Counted from the first letter of the stretch, positions 35,291 to 46,812 are shown. The stretch is DNA of 64,000 nucleotides from Ophioceras dolichostomum (GCA_003049485.1 PYST01000020.1:1-64000); one strand, 5' to 3'. Made by a program: numbers and translations. The notes: generated by a model from the sequence alone, not told the origin.

Positions 35291-36876
35291 CCATATACAC
35301 CGACATCAATGAAGTGACTTCATCAAATTGTACGGGGGGTGTATCAATGTGAACTTTACTGATCAGTTTCGTCATAATAATAGGAGGATGAGAGCTAATA
35401 GCCCCACTCACTTTGAGGAGTTGATCAACGACACCTTCTACCAAAATTGATGATGGCACTAATGACACCAATGAATTGAGACAGAAAATCAGCAAGCTCC
35501 TCATATCATACTATTAGTAGGTAGGCATGCATGCAAAAGCATCGCAAACAACGTCAGAGCAAGGACCGTCACACCACGAAGCCGTGGCAGCCAGGTGCTG
35601 GATAACAAAGGAGCCACTCACGCAGACCACATACAAGCCCTGACCGAAACGGACCATTTCTGCTTTCGGACGGTAGGTTACCGCCCTCAGTCACCGAACA
35701 CACGTACCGAGAGTCCGGGGTAGGAAGTACGACATGTACGGAATAGACCGTAATAGCAATTCGCTCATTGCGCCGGCAGATGTGCAACAGCCGTTTTTAC
35801 CCGTGCCTTTCTCCAGATTTTTCGCCTTTCCCTACTACTGCACAGGTCTAGACCACACATAGCACTCACTCCACCTGCCAAGTGAGTGCAGTGCCCTGTT
35901 GTGTTTGTGGTTTTTTTTTTTTTTTTTTTTTTCTCGAAGCGAGGGAGCGAGCAAGCGAGCTGCAACGAATACGCGAGCGAAACATTCTTCTAATTAGGTA
36001 TTCATCATCGCGAATAGAGGTGGTGGAGGCGGGGATGGGTCAGACCAGACTTCGGACACTAAGACTACGGCCAACATAAGCATCATCAGCCATCATCACC
36101 AACCTCACTATTTTTTGCCCATCCCCTGAATCATAACGGCAGGGATATCCCGGATGAAGCCACGTCCACGTCCGTCGGGTTGTTCCGCTGAAATCCCAAA
36201 ATTCTGTTCCATCAAGACTCAACTGGGAAAATGGTAGCAGCTCGGAAAAGGCGCCCCCAGGTCTGAAAGCGAGTGACCTCTCAGTAGAACTAACTACCTA
36301 CCTAGGCACCCTGCGGTCACTTAGCGGTTGGCTATCGGGACCCGAAATAAGCAAAACAAAAACAAACCTTTTGATTATTGTTCTTTCTCGTTCTTCTAAG
36401 TTGCTAGTACCTTTGTTTTTTTTTTAAAAAAAAATCCCCATACTAAACGTAAGACCAGCAGTGCCTAATCAGGAGCCTCGCTCGTCGCGCGTCGTCGTCA
36501 CTATTGCTTTTAAATACTGCATGTTATTTATATTATCTTTCCTCTTCCTTCCTCCGTCCTCCTCCTTCCTCCTCCGTCGTCTTCCAAGTCATCTGTCAGC
36601 TTAGGGGCGCGCGCCTGGCCAGGGGCTACCGGTTCCTAGTACCGAGGGATCGGGGCACCACCAGCGCACGCTTGTCCGAGAATAGGAAAGAGAAAAAAAA
36701 AGGTGCGAAGGTGTAGCCGGAACAATATGGTCTCCTTCCTGCTTGATTTATAATATGGTAGATCTAGACACATAGCGGGGGGCAGTGACAGTACTAGGAG
36801 CAAACACGAGCCGCTGTCCTCGTCGTCGTTGTCGTCGTTGTTACTGCCAGTCGCTCGCCCGTCCTCGCTGCTGCTA

Positions 36877-38772
36877 CTAGTAGTACCCCACAGTCGTAAT
36901 CGACCACACAGTCTGCGTCGACTTCACAATCGTGATCGTCGCCGGCGCAATCTCTGTCTCCCACACCGTCACCACCTTGACCGGCTCAGTCGTGGTCTCC
37001 CACTTCGTTCTGGAATTCGTTTCCGTCTTCGTCTTCGTCTTCACCGTCCCCGTCGAATCCTCCTCCTCCTCCTCCTCCTCCTGGGCGGAGGTGGTGGTAG
37101 CAGTGGCGTCATTGCTACTAGCTGTCGCTGCGTCTGTTTCCGTGGAGGCGGTAAGAAGGGGGCTAAGCCAGACGAAAGGATCAGGGGTGGTAGTTGTGAC
37201 CTGGTGATGACCGTCGTAGTCGAAGTTGTGGACTGAGAAGGGTAGTTCGTCATCGTCCCAGGGTGAGATGCGGAGAGGCCAGTCCGTCGTGGTCGGCGCG
37301 GTGGCGTTGTCGTCCCCCCAGCCGGACTGCGTGAACGTAACCTGGTCCACCCACAGGTATCCAGGCTGCAGCGCCTTCCGAGGCTCCTGATCAACGCCGT
37401 CAGGGGCGACATACGCGTTCTCGAACTCGAGCCTCACGTCCACGGCTTCCGTGTCTGACGCGGCCGTCCAGGTCCCCTGGAAGCCCACCCACCCTTCGTC
37501 CGGGTTCAGGATCCGGCTGCGCCACACCGCCTTCCCGGTCACGCTTGCCTGGACTACGACGGGGTACGAAGAGCCCACGCCGCCGACGCTCGGGATGGAC
37601 CGCAGCTGCACCGAGAAGATGTAGGACGCGCCGGGGCAGATGGGCACGACCTGCCACATGGCGGGGCTGTAAGTCCCGGGACCCGCCTCGCGCGCGACGG
37701 AGACCCCGACGACGTGCGAGCCGTCGAACGCCTCGTATGCGTCCGTGGCGCGGCCCTGGGCGAGAGAGGAGGCAGAGTGATCGTGCCGCGGCTTGGCGCG
37801 GAAGGTCCAGCTGTCGTCGTCGAATTCCTCGAAGGACGGGTTGCGGAGCACCTGCCGCCGCTCGGGCGGCTTGGTGCGGAAGGTCCAGCTGTGGTCGTTG
37901 GCGTCCTCGAAGGACGGGTTGCTGAGCATCTGCCGCCTCGTGAGGCAGTTTGGGTGGTGGCCGAACGACGGGTGGGCTGGGATCGTCGTCACCATCGTCG
38001 CCGCCGTCGTCGCCGCATCCGAAGCTTCCAGGGAGGCGGTTATGTTGCTGATGGGGGTCACGACGGGGCCGAGGCCGGCAAAGCCGTCGGTCGGCCAGCC
38101 GTCGATGTTGGCTCCACTCCCATCGGTGTCACCCTCGGTATGCACTGGGATGTGTCCGTCCCACTCCCTCGTGGTCGTGCCGGGGTCCTCGGTGGGCCGA
38201 GGTCCGAGAGAGTAGGTGGCGGTTGTTAAGATGCCGCGGCCGGTTTCTGGGGCTGAAGGGGACGGGGTGGAATGGGTGATGATCTCAGGGTTCGCGATTG
38301 GCGGCGGCAGCTCCTCCTGGGGCTGCTCCGTCTGGTCTGCCTCGTCGGCCGAGCTTGACCTTGAGTTTGGGCTTGAGCTGGAACTAGGCTCGGAGCTGGA
38401 GTCGGAGCTGGGACTGGAAGACGACGACTGCTCTTGCTCGTGCTCTGATGAATCTGATGAAGCCTGCCGAACTGCTATGGTGGTGAGGAACCTGGTGTAG
38501 GGCCGAGACGGCGTGACGCCACCGGGGAGGGCGGCGCCGAAGGTCAATGTCTGGTAGTACTTCTTCGTCTTGGACGTCGTCTCGGACGTCGTCTTGGACT
38601 TCGTCTGGATGGGAAAGGCACCGGCGGCGGTGAGGCCTGTAGGCTCCTCCGGCACACCACCACCACCCTGGAGCCTATCAATCCAGCCGGGAGGGTATCT
38701 GCCGTAGTTCACGACCCGGGCCTGTGCCCAAAGAGCCCAAAGGCTGGCCACAAAGACTGTCGCGACTCTCAT
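36877..38772 (-). CDS. Secreted Ser/Thr-rich protein with CenC-like (CBM_4_9-type) domain, 631 aa
   Basis: An intronless frame starts at the ATG giving MRVATVFVASLWALWAQA, a clear signal peptide. The upstream in-frame ATG at 38856 would bury this signal, so I prefer 38772. Residues about 130-190 are Ser/Glu-rich. A duplicated NPSFE-(x)5-SWTFR-(x)-KP motif lies near 282 and 308. It is followed to about 477 by a jelly-roll-like segment (GSHVVGVSVA, CPGASYIFSVQLRS, DVRLEFENAY, LWVDQVTF), which matches the pattern of carbohydrate-binding CenC-like modules in fungal proteins. The C-terminal 70 residues have seven consecutive Glu and a Thr/Lys-rich stretch. No GPI signal is evident. The likely role is at the cell wall or extracellular; no catalytic domain is seen. 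The near-duplicate motif suggests a small internal duplication. Confidence 0.75.
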   Translation of the reverse strand: MRVATVFVASLWALWAQARVVNYGRYPPGWIDRLQGGGGVPEEPTGLTAAGAFPIQTKSKTTSETTSKTKKYYQTLTFGAALPGGVTPSRPYTRFLTTIAVRQASSDSSEHEQEQSSSSSPSSDSSSEPSSSSSPNSRSSSADEADQTEQPQEELPPPIANPEIITHSTPSPSAPETGRGILTTATYSLGPRPTEDPGTTTREWDGHIPVHTEGDTDGSGANIDGWPTDGFAGLGPVVTPISNITASLEASDAATTAATMVTTIPAHPSFGHHPNCLTRRQMLSNPSFEDANDHSWTFRTKPPERRQVLRNPSFEEFDDDSWTFRAKPRHDHSASSLAQGRATDAYEAFDGSHVVGVSVAREAGPGTYSPAMWQVVPICPGASYIFSVQLRSIPSVGGVGSSYPVVVQASVTGKAVWRSRILNPDEGWVGFQGTWTAASDTEAVDVRLEFENAYVAPDGVDQEPRKALQPGYLWVDQVTFTQSGWGDDNATAPTTTDWPLRISPWDDDELPFSVHNFDYDGHHQVTTTTPDPFVWLSPLLTASTETDAATASSNDATATTTSAQEEEEEEEDSTGTVKTKTKTETNSRTKWETTTEPVKVVTVWETEIAPATITIVKSTQTVWSITTVGYY

Positions 38773-38825
38773 GGCGGCGATAGGAAGCAACTCGTCGGCC
38801 AGAGAGGCATGGAATCTTTTTGGTT

Positions 38826-38845
38826 GATCTGATCTGATCTGATCT
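38826..38845. repeat. GATCT pentamer, four copies
   Basis: Four perfect GATCT units lie 54 bp upstream of the preferred start of the secreted protein gene (minus strand). They sit inside the longer 38856 frame and more likely belong to the 5' UTR. Confidence 0.9.
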
Positions 38846-41841
38846 AGGATATACAAGCTTACAACGCTACGTTGCTCAAGAGACGAAGAAGACGAAGAAA
38901 AGGAGAGGGGTGATCGAAGTGGCTAGTTCTCTTGTTTTTATGTGGCCATTTCGTCCATGTTGATTCATGGTGACGCCGACATCTCTGTCGGCGCATTTCC
39001 GCGAAGCTTTGGAACCACCCGGCCACCATGACAGCATGGTGTCATGGACATACAGAGGTTTGGAATGGGTCATCTGCAGGTCTGGGAGAACATGGACTTT
39101 TCCCACTGCTGATATTTATTTATCGGCCGCATTTAGACGGGCTGAGTGCAAGGGGCAAACTGGTTGCTCGCTTTGGGATCGAGTCTGTGATGATGCTTGT
39201 TGTGTTTAACTTTCAGTGGCTAGATACGGAAATATAGCGTGGGGCATCGATAGTTGAGGCAATCCAAAGACTGACATCCTAGATACCACCTAATCTGGGG
39301 TGATACAATGTACAGCTTGCCTGCGGGGCTGCTTCGCTGAGGGCATGCGGTGTAAGCAAACTCGACCTCATCATTTGAGAGATTCGAGGCCAATCCTTGA
39401 ATGTATTGCAGGTATTTCCCAGTGTTGGAAGGCCCAGGTAGAAAGCGTTTGCACGCGTGCGATATGAAGTGTTGCCAAAGCAGGTTCAATTCTTCATATG
39501 TTCTAATCTAGGTTCTATAGAAAAGGCAGAGGGAGAGTCCCTCTCCTTAAGTACAGGGAGAGGTGGAAGGTCGATGACGTTGACTGAGGCAATCGTTGAC
39601 GTAGTCGTTGACGTTGTGACTAGGCCAGAGCCTCATGGTCACTCGAGGCTTTGCGGTCAACAACTCTGATGATTGGTGATCACCAGTCAACACAATCAAC
39701 ACCCAGAGAGTTTAACAGGCGCCTTTCCAGAGATTTCTGTTGATGATGCTCTTGGGGACTCGGGTTGTGCCCAGTCATCACCAGCTCTGTTCGTGTATAC
39801 CACCAAACAACGAACAGGACAATCTTCTCATGGCTTCTAATCACCACCAGGTCTTCCAGCACCTGGCCATAGCCAGAACGCCTCCCGCACTTAAAAACGA
39901 CTCCTCCATAGCGGCGGCGAAGGCGAAGCGGCGAAGACAGTCCGAGACTTAGATCGGATTAACTGCTTCCGGAGGACACAATAATTGCTCGGCGGCCAAG
40001 AAAGAGTGACGGCGTGGCGGTGCCGCAGACCGAGACAGACGACCTAGGTACCAACTGGCTTTCGGCTTGTTTGTTTCTCAGGCCGGGTTTAGGGTTGTTT
40101 CGGCCTTTGCTGACATCTCTAATCCTCCATCCTTCCCCCCCTAGAGAATGGTGGGCTGGGCTAGCCGGCACCAGTCGAGCCAGAGGCCAGGCCTGGCTTT
40201 CCAGCTGAGACGACGCCAAAAGTGGGTGACGGCCTACGATCTGGCCTGATGGCCGTCGATGTGTGGCCTGTTGAATCAACATAGTGATTAGGAGGATAAA
40301 CAAGTCGTCGCATCTTCTTCATAGATCGGCTTAATTATACTTTTCCACGTGGTAGACGAGATGAAGGATTTGGAAAGTAGAGGACGGATTGCGCACAACG
40401 AGCTACGCCTCCCTGCTCGATGACGCTCGACTGGGACGACAGCTTTGGCATGGTATAAGAGGCGATTGCTTGCATACACCTGATTCTGCTTTCGTATTGA
40501 GCGATCCAGAAGGACCGACGTGAAGCAGTTTCGATTTCGGGGTCTATGGGAAAGCTCGAACAACGACGTCGAGAACCCAATGTGTTGATCTGATGTCGCG
40601 ATTGATGTTTGGGAGAGCGTTGCCGAGTGCAGAGGAATTACAGCACGTGTTGCGCCAAGACCTCGCCTTCCCCCCTGTAACGGCCGCCATTAGGTGAGGT
40701 CACAGCCCTATATGTTGCAGCGTATGACTCGAGCCTGGAGCGGCACCGAAAGTGCCTAACAAATGTTACCTAACATGGGGCTATTGAGCAACCATGACTC
40801 TTCAGATCACAGTTGAGCACATGAGTTCCCTATACTGTCGAGGCTCTTTTCCAAACCAGGGTCTACAAGTGTCTCTCGCCGCAATCGGATTTGCTTCTTG
40901 GACGCATGGCCGGTGTGATTTACCGGCCTCAGTGGCTGAAGCTCACAATGGGGGAAGCGGGCGGGGCAGCAATTGTCGGGACCGACAGGTACCCACACTG
41001 TTGATAACGGTACCTAGAGAGGTCAGGAATCAAAGATGCACTGCTTCATCAACATCCCAAGAGTGCTCTCTCTCTCTTCCTCCCTCCCTCCCATATCACA
41101 ACTTGGAAGGGTGCGCACTTATGAAGACCTCTTAAACCCTAGAGCCGTAGTGCTGGTGATGGCACGCAGACCTCCATCGCGGTCGGCGCAAGATCTGCTT
41201 GTAAAATGACATCGGTTAGGCGCTGACTGTTTTGGAAGGGAATCACCGCACAATCCTGTTAAGTCAGGCGGCGGCACTTGAGAAAGAGCCGAAGGGCCTG
41301 CGGGTCATGCGGCGCTGCTACAAAACCCCTATCGACAGAGCCTGCAGACAGGCGCATACCGCCGTTATCCAGTTGATTGAATCTATTTGGCGGTCACGGC
41401 CATGGACTCACCCTGGCACAGGCATCAAGCGGGTCTACCCCAGAGAAGCCATGGGGGAAATTCCAAGGGCACGGGGGGCACGGCACCGCCCCCAACGGCT
41501 ACAGATTCCAGCCACATCTAGTCTGTATATTCGCGATGAGTCTGTAGACTCACGGGCCTGGAACAGAGGGCCGCGGCTGTAGAGACATGGAACAGCTACA
41601 ACGCCTCCCAAGTTTGGCGATGTCGGATACTATGGCTGCTGCAAGGCCAGCATCCTCGACCGCCTCGCTCGGCAGTCGTCGGCATGCTGCTCTGGAACCG
41701 AAGCTGGGGATGACTTCGTCCGACTACAAAAGTACCACGTCCCCATCCCAAACCCGACCTTCTGGATCCCTTCGATCAGATGCCCCGTTGATACCCAGTC
41801 CCTCGGTCCCTTGGTCCCCCCTGCATCCTCACTCAAACTCG

Positions 41842-41849
41842 TTATATAC
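41842..41849 (+). promoter_or_regulatory. TATA-like element of the CAP-protein gene
   Basis: TTATATAC lies about 60 bp upstream of the ATG, followed by a short CA-rich leader. A second TATA-like TATATATC lies at about 41886-41893, too close to the ATG to be the main element. Confidence 0.45.
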
Positions 41850-41902
41850 TCCACCTCACAACATCACAGAAGATACCCATCTTATCTATATATCCAGCAA
41901 AG

Positions 41903-43200
41903 ATGCGTTTCCGAACTCTCCTAGCCATCCTCCTCTCGCTCCTCGCATTCTCAACCGTCGTCAGCGCACATCGGGGTGGCTCTCGCCATGGCTATGGCTC
42001 TGGCTCTCGCCATGGCTCTGGATCTGACTCTGACTCTGACTCTGAGTCCGGCTCCGGCTCAGGCTCCGGTTCTGGGTCAGGTTCCGGCTCCGGCTCTGGC
42101 TCTGGGTCAGGTTCCGGCTCAGGTTCCGGCTCAGGTTCCGGCTCAGGTTCCGGCTCAGGTTCTGGCTCAGGTTCTGGCTCTGGCTCTGGCTCGGGTTCTG
42201 GCTCTGGCTCTGGGTCCGGCTCAGGCTCAGGTTCAGGTTCAGGTTCAGGATCTGGCTCTGGCTCGGGATCTGGTTCCGGCTCTGGATCTGGCTCCGGCTC
42301 CGGGTCAGGCTCTGGTTCCGGCTCTGGATCTGGGTCAGGTTCCGGCTCCGGCTCGGGGTCCGGCTCAGGGTCTGGCTCAGGCTCAGGCTCGGGTTCTGGC
42401 TCTGGCTCAGGATCTGGTTCCGGTTCTGGCTCAGGGTCAGGGTCAGGCAGCGGCTCCGGATCCAAAAACGGCACCACCTCTGGCTCCGGCTCCGGCTCCG
42501 GCGCTGGCGGAGGGGACCAGCAGAGCGCACTAGCAGCACACAACGACCCCCGCAAGGCCAAAGGCCTGGACGCCCTCAACTGGGACTCCGGCCTGGCGGC
42601 GGATGCGGCCTCGTACGCCCAGAAGCTGGCGCAGATGGGCAAGCTGGAGCACGGCTCCTCGGGCGAGAACCTGGCGCAGGTCAACGACGAGGGCTCGGCG
42701 CTTACGGACTCGGTTAAGATGTGGATGGACGAGGAGAAGGATTACCACGGCGAGAAGATTGGGGAGGGAGATTTTGCGAAATATGGCCACTACAGTAAGT
42801 TTTCTGTGGGCCCTTTACCCCTATCTTACCCTTCACTCTCCGCGTCGACCATCATCACCAATCACGCCGCCAGCACGGCGCCGTCTGCCCATTCCCGCCA
42901 TACATAACCTTCCCCCAAACACGTCCTTGTCCTTGTACTCGTTACTAACCAATATCCCGTTTGCAAAATCTGCAGCCCAGTGCATGTGGCCGGACACCAA
43001 GAACATCGGCATGGGCTCCGCGACGGCCTCTGACGGCAAGGTCTATGTCGTGGCCCGCTACGAGCCTGCTGGAAACATGTGAGTCCCTCCCCCTCTTTGC
43101 CCAACCGAAAACATTTTCTTCCGCCTTGAGGAAAGATCCCCTCTTTTTAACCTGATTGGTTTTAATTCTCTGCAGGCAAGGCGAGGCTTTACCATTCTAG
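41903..43200 (+). CDS. Secreted CAP (SCP/PR-1) protein with long Ser-Gly repeat, 339 aa, three exons
   Basis: Exons: 41903-42794, 42976-43078, 43176-43200 (a final exon of 25 nt); GT-AG, in frame. The signal peptide spans residues 1-22. A short His/Arg/Gly and Ser-Asp stretch is followed by about 69 Ser-Gly dipeptides (residues 49-186). The CAP domain then covers about 205-339: AHNDPRKAKGLDALNWDSGLA, LEHGSSGENLAQ, GHYTQCMWPDTKNIGMG (CAP1) and YVVARYEPAGNMQGE (CAP2). The family's conserved His and Glu are present. CAP proteins are extracellular and some bind sterols or lipids; the exact role here is unknown. The Ser-Gly tract is probably a flexible, possibly O-glycosylated spacer or cell-wall anchor. 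The repeat is encoded by a GC-rich hexamer array likely to vary in length between strains. Confidence 0.92.
42047..42461. repeat. Hexanucleotide array encoding (Ser-Gly)n
   Basis: About 415 bp of GGCTCN/TCNGGN-type six-base units (variants GGCTCT, GGTTCC, GGCTCA, GGATCT) inside the CAP gene. Unit variation is mostly synonymous, so selection for Ser-Gly is likely. The array leaves all frames open, producing Pro-Glu and Ala-Leu-like shadow frames. Confidence 0.95.
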
Positions 43201-44105
43201 ATGGCAAGCGGTCAGATGTCCCGGCCGGTTTCAGGGCATCGATCATCTGAGGAGCAGGGGTCTCCCTGGCCCCTCATGACTTACACGCGGCTTTCGGCGT
43301 TGGATCACGGTAGGCATCTTTCTCGAGTTGGACATCTTGCTAGCGGAATGCGCTTTTATCTTCTTTATCGAATTTTTAATATTTATCATGTTTGTTTTTC
43401 TCCTCCTCCATAATTAGCCTTTTTGTTCCCTTTTGATGATATCACGCTTGCGGAATGGCAAGTTTCCTTCTGTTGATCGTGCATCAAGCCACTTCCTTCC
43501 TCAATCCACTGTCCGTGTAAGTCTAAGTGTCTTGCTGCGTGGTCTCAAAACCACCGACCGCTTCCACCAAACCGTGGAAAAATATCGCGCCGTAGTGTTA
43601 CCCAATATGCACAATCCAACTCAGCTCATCCCACGTCCGTTCGGAAACCAGCGAGCAACGCTAGTTCGGTTGGCCGGAATCGCTTTTTGTTTCAAGGGAC
43701 ATTTGTTCCGCCACGGAATAACGTTATGGGCAGGGGAGCAGGCGCACTACGAGACGACGAGGCGGGCGATGTCATTTCCCAGTCCGCCCATGGAAGAACA
43801 TAGGTGATCCCACAAGGCCCGCCCCCTGCCCTGGCCTGGGCTCCACCACTGTTTTCAACTTCGGGAAGGCAGTTCATCACACCATTTCCACCAAAACGGG
43901 AAACTACAACGATCAAAAACACCTTCCAGTAGAGAATACAAATAGTCCAAGCATCGCGCATTTAGAAACGAAACGATGGGGAAGTTTTGTACATACACTC
44001 TTAGGCCGGTGGCAGGCAGGAATCCTTCACCGTCGACAGTAGCAGCACATCTCAGTCTCTATTTCGTCAACCTTCTCTTCCCTCCTACAGCGGCGACGTG
44101 ACAAC
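43201..44105. other. Intergenic, no gene recognised
   Basis: 3' region of the CAP gene (AT-rich at 43345-43400) and promoter of the expansin-like gene. Frames here lack motifs. Confidence 0.6.
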
Positions 44106-45115
44106 ATGCACTTCCTCTCCGCCTTCATCCTGTTACCCCTCGGCACTGCGCTGGCCGCAAACTGCAAAGCCCGCTCCGTGAGCACCATCGCGTCGTACTA
44201 CGGCGGCAACCTTGCCGGAGGCAACTGCATGTTCAGCTCTTACACGCTTCCCTCCGGCGTTTACGGCACGGCGCTCTCGGGGCAGAACTGGAACTCTTCC
44301 GGCGTGTGCGGCACGTGCGTGGACGTGACGGGTCCATTGGGCAATATCAAAGCTATGGTGAGCACCTCCTCCGGGATCGCGCCCGACGATGATGTGGTGT
44401 GTTTTATGGGAGTTTATGAGATAGGGATGGGGCGATAATGGATTAGATTGACCGCCGGGCCGCTGACCATGAGGCCGACCCGCCTCCACGCCCGCCGGCC
44501 ATGTTCGATAGGTTGTCGATAAATGCCCGGGGTGCGAGACCAACCAGCTTGACCTCTTCCCAGACGCCTTCGCGGCGATCGGGAACCCGAATGACGGCAT
44601 CATCAATATCTCGTGGAACTTGGTGCCGTGCGGCATTACGGGGCCCTTGAAGATCCGCAACAAGGAGGGGACCTCGAAGTACTGGTGAGTGTTTTCTTCC
44701 TCCGTACGATTTCCTTTCTCGCTCCCCTCAATCGTCCTTAGATCGATCCTTGAGTATGACCACGGCCGCAACTCCGGCAGTTATATACCAACAGGCAGAC
44801 AGACATACCGACTGGGAGATAGAAGGTACAGGGAAATAGCTGGCTGATGATACCTCCTCCAAATCATATAGGTTCTCGATGCAAGTCTTCAACAGCAACC
44901 GCCAAGTAACCGCGCTGCAGGTCAGCGCGGACGGCGGCTCGACGTGGCAGCCCACTGTACGCCGCGACTACAACTTCTTCGAGAAGTCCGACGGCAGCGG
45001 ATTCGGCGTCGACACGACGACCGTCAGGGTGACGTGCTCGAACGGAGCGCAGATCACGGTGTCGAACGTCGGGACCAGCGCGGGCGCTACTTACGCTGCC
45101 ACAAGCAACTGCTGA
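44106..45115 (+). CDS. Secreted expansin-like protein (DPBB plus C-terminal CBM63-like domain), 222 aa, three exons
   Basis: Exons: 44106-44357, 44512-44684, 44872-45115; GT-AG, in frame. A signal peptide (residues 1-17, ending ALAAN) precedes a double-psi beta-barrel. That region has SYYGGNLAGGNCMFSSY, the cysteine pair region SGVCGTCVDV and VVDKCPGCETNQLDLFPDAF; the last segment carries the conserved Asp of this fold. After LVPCGITGPLKIRNKEG, a beta-rich C-terminal domain (FSMQVFNSNRQVTALQVS, VRVTCSNGAQITV) resembles the carbohydrate-binding half of expansins. Such proteins loosen cell walls non-hydrolytically or bind polysaccharides. This is the usual fungal two-domain expansin-like layout. 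It sits with other secreted-protein genes and appears intact. Confidence 0.88.
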
Positions 45116-45731
45116 AAACGGGGGAGATGTTTGGCTTCGTTGGTGGCTTCTGAGGTGGATTGTTCGCTTCTTGTCGGTCATTTGCGTCAGATTGCTACCT
45201 ATGCTGGTCGTATTCACTTCTTCTTCTCTTCTGCATCGGGTATTATTGTATTTTGTTTGTTTTTTGTGTATAGTATCAGGTAGAATCGAAGTTCTAAAGC
45301 CGAGTTTTGAGAATGACCTCGTCAACAACAACCGACTCTGTCACGAATGTGGGCAAGCGTGGAACTGACCGGTGGTATATACCGATCGTCAATGTAGAAG
45401 CGTAAACAGTCGCGATTGGGTATCTAGCGCTGATAGCATTCCGACATTTACAAAAGCTGCTGCTAGTAGGCAACAGCGCAGCTTGACACAGCCTTGCCGA
45501 GAGGTGCCCCTCCACATTAACCCTCTCCCCGAACACCTCACCTTAACTCCAGCTACTTCCCATCAACGTTTTGTTCCTTTCCACATACCAAAGTAACCCG
45601 CCCAAAACGACCAAAAGAAAGAAGCGCGGAAAAGAAAGACAGAAAGTAGCAAAGAAAGGAAAAGAAAGACACCCTCACCCTATCACTTTTTTTGTCTCGT
45701 TTTCTTCTCGCCTTTCGAGCTGTTCATCATA
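45116..45731. other. Intergenic, no gene recognised
   Basis: 3' flank of the expansin-like gene, then an A/G-rich stretch (AAAGAAAG repeats, about 45607-45672) upstream of the next gene. Confidence 0.6.
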
Positions 45732-46382
45732 ATGGCAACGCAACCAAACCCCACCTCCGGCTTCCCCGCACCAGACAACAGCCTTACCACAAGCACTGAC
45801 GAAATTCCCGTGCCCGCATCGTCGCGATGCACCATCATCAAAGCGCCCTCACGCCCACCACCACCACCACCATCCGAGAAACAGCCAACGATCTTCCTCG
45901 CCGGCAACACCTCCGGCAGCACCTCCGCCTGGCGCGCCGACCTGATAGCCCTCCTCTCCCACAAGCCCTACACGTTCCTCGACCCGTCCCGGCCGGACTG
46001 GGACTCAAGCTGGCGCGAGGCCCTCGACTTCGCCCCTTACCGCGAGCAGGTCGAGTGGGAGCTCGAGATGGCGCAGGGGGCCGACGTCGTTGTCGTGCAC
46101 TTCGGGCCGGACGTGCTCGCGCCCGTGAGCCTGCTCGAGTTGGGGCTGTGTATTGGCGGTCGGAGCACGGGAAGGGGAGGTGGGAATAGTAGTAGTGGTG
46201 GTCGTGGTCGTCGTCAAAGATGCCGTGCGGCGGCAGTGGCGTGTGCGAAGGGGTATCCGAAGAGGGGGAACGTGTTGTTAACGTGTGAGAAGTACGGCGT
46301 AGATGTTTGCGAGAGCGTCGAGGAGCTTGCGGAGATGGTGGTGAGGTGTGTGGATGAGGTGAAGAGGAGGGATGTTTTGTGA
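45732..46382 (+). CDS. Nucleoside 2-deoxyribosyltransferase-like protein, 216 aa
   Basis: An intronless frame with a Pro-rich N-terminus (polyPro at about 42-47) is followed by the fold's signature. IFLAGNTSG at about 54-62 starts the first strand; then come WR, a DWDSSWREALDF segment, PYREQVEWELEMAQGADVVVVHFGPD and SLLELGL with Glu136 in the position of the family nucleophile. Family members transfer deoxyribose between bases or hydrolyse nucleotides, but many fungal homologues are uncharacterised. A Gly/Arg/Ser-rich insert (about 144-157) interrupts the region after the catalytic Glu. There is no targeting signal, so it is likely cytosolic. Family assignment is fairly firm; the substrate is unknown. 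Confidence 0.8.
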   Translation: MATQPNPTSGFPAPDNSLTTSTDEIPVPASSRCTIIKAPSRPPPPPPSEKQPTIFLAGNTSGSTSAWRADLIALLSHKPYTFLDPSRPDWDSSWREALDFAPYREQVEWELEMAQGADVVVVHFGPDVLAPVSLLELGLCIGGRSTGRGGGNSSSGGRGRRQRCRAAAVACAKGYPKRGNVLLTCEKYGVDVCESVEELAEMVVRCVDEVKRRDVL

Positions 46383-46812
46383 TGCCAACATGGCGGCGAC
46401 GAGCGGAGTCCCTTTTTTTTTCTTTTTTTTTTGTTGTTGTTTTAAGCCGTCTGCGTTCTCAGCCATTCGACCGGCCTCAATGCCGCCTAGTCAGAAACTC
46501 ACGACGCCTTTCCAATCTACTTTCCCAGATTGAAGTCCGGACGTCATACTCGGCATCGCCAAAAAAGGGAGCAGATGGTCCCGTCGACGGAGCATACTTG
46601 CGGCCACGGTGGCGCGGGTGTGGTGCCTGTCTTTGTATAGCCTTCGACAGCTGGCTCTGACTGCCCCCAACCAGCTCAGCTCTCCAGAGGCAGAAGAACT
46701 TGGGTAGCGGGCGGTCCCAAGGGTATTGATTTTCGAGAAAATCGAAAAGCTGTTCAGCCAGCTCCCGCTAATCTTAGAGGTCCAGACCGTGCAGGTCACG
46801 ACGAGAGGCTCT
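46383..46812. other. Intergenic
   Basis: It contains two T-runs (about 46411-46440) and the convergent 3' ends of the neighbouring genes. No gene is seen. Confidence 0.6.

Larger units (their letters stand above)
34781..36876. other. Intergenic with repeat tail and T-runs
   Basis: Apart from the pentamer run and the dispersed-repeat tail listed separately, it holds a run of about 21 T at 35911-35931 and an A/T-rich patch at 36417-36435. No protein-coding frame is convincing. Confidence 0.6.
38773..41902. other. Intergenic (about 3.1 kb), no gene recognised
   Basis: It contains the divergent upstream regions of the minus-strand secreted protein and the plus-strand CAP gene. Short frames (up to about 146 codons) lack motifs. 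A CT-rich run lies at 41068-41095. Confidence 0.55.

Noticed and set aside
38773..38856. Upstream ATG at 38856 for the secreted Ser-rich protein
   Set aside because: It would place 28 residues before a clear signal peptide and spans a GATCT microsatellite, so the ATG at 38772 is preferred.
41961..42684. Long frames on both strands over the CAP gene (Pro-Glu, Ala-Leu-Pro and Ser-Gln-Asn repeats)
   Set aside because: They exist only because the hexamer array has no stops in any frame; the Ser-Gly frame alone has a signal peptide and a CAP domain.
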